Of a stretch of DNA of 7,350 nucleotides, positions 7,108-7,350 are shown piece after piece. Source of the DNA: Candidatus Krumholzibacteriia bacterium (lineage in GTDB: Bacteria > Krumholzibacteriota > Krumholzibacteriia > LZORAL124-64-63); contig JADGEP010000192.1 of assembly GCA_016744275.1 (NCBI GenBank), positions 1-7,350 on the forward strand. Reading direction: 5' to 3'. The position numbers and the translations under genes are program-made. How positions within the stretch are numbered: position 1 is the first letter of the stretch; each line of letters begins with the position of its first letter. The notes under the pieces are model-generated. The model had not been told where the DNA came from. It saw nothing but the letters and a program-made list of their open reading frames with translations, and ran no database searches.

Positions 7108-7138
7108 AGGTAGCAATACATGGGTGGACGGAGACGAT

Positions 7139-7350
7139 GTGAAGACACGGGTATATTTTGCGACATTGTTGCTGTTGGCCGCACTCTCAGGGTGCAGCTC
7201 AGAAGACCCTGCCTCACCGCTGAATTCTGATGGAACCGGTGAACCTGTGGCCGTGCAAGTCGTGACGGTCGTGGGGGCCGACGGCGCGCCGGTCCTTGAG
7301 GTGCCGACCATCGTGCACGAGCTCCACTGCGACGAGGGGCTGAACTACTT
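7139..7350 (+). CDS. Lipoprotein of unknown function, N-terminal 70 residues (3' end outside window)
   Basis: A GTG at 7139 opens a frame that continues to the right edge without a stop. It encodes VKTRVYFATLLLLAALSGC, a basic-hydrophobic signal with a textbook lipobox (LSGC, Cys19), followed by a Ser/Asp/Pro/Gly-rich linker typical of lipoprotein tethers and then a Val-rich stretch (VAVQVVTVVGADGAPVLEVP) that could be a beta-sandwich strand pair. A second Cys lies at residue 64. GGAG at 7130-7133, 5 bases upstream, is the likely ribosome binding site; the ATG at 7137 is out of frame and meets TGA at once. It follows the barrel gene by 31 bp in the same direction, so may belong to the same transcript. 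Function is unknown. Confidence 0.72.
   Translation, partial: MKTRVYFATLLLLAALSGCSSEDPASPLNSDGTGEPVAVQVVTVVGADGAPVLEVPTIVHELHCDEGLNY

Overview
The window looks like chromosomal DNA of a GC-rich (by eye about 60% G+C) diderm bacterium. Exported products dominate: a very long protein with a signal peptide, two lipoproteins with lipoboxes, and a probable outer-membrane beta-barrel protein. I cannot name the taxon. The mix of long multidomain secreted proteins and a compact sugar importer would suit uncultured lineages of the FCB type, but that is only a guess.

Positions 1-3312 (minus strand) hold one uninterrupted reading frame of 1104 codons that runs off the left edge. It is the N-terminal part of a secreted, apparently non-catalytic multidomain region: signal peptide, a carbohydrate-binding-like beta-sandwich, a DADGNGIPD acidic linker, four degenerate tandem repeats of about 87 residues, two bacterial Ig/invasin-like domains, and the start of a glucodextranase/DOMON-like domain. 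Any catalytic domain, for example a glycoside hydrolase, would lie outside the window. Positions 3313-3435 are a short divergent control region.

Positions 3436-6426 (plus strand) are a tightly packed three-gene operon for a maltose/oligosaccharide-type ABC importer: a MalE-like solute-binding lipoprotein, a short MalF-like permease and a MalG-like permease. The first junction is a 1-nt stop/start overlap and the second a 1-nt gap. No ATPase (MalK) gene is present. Only 24 bp further on, 6451-7107 encodes a small exported protein that I read as an outer-membrane beta-barrel. A GTG-started lipoprotein begins at 7139 and runs off the right edge.

A plausible reading is a saccharide-use locus: the large secreted protein binds or degrades a polysaccharide outside the cell, the barrel protein may serve the outer membrane, and the ABC importer takes up the released oligosaccharides. 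The importer is well supported. The link to the large protein rests on divergent neighbourhood and domain resemblance. I see no RNA genes, CRISPR arrays, insertion sequences or phage genes, and no clear new system; the most unusual items are the architecture of the large protein and the compact signals in the divergent intergenic region.
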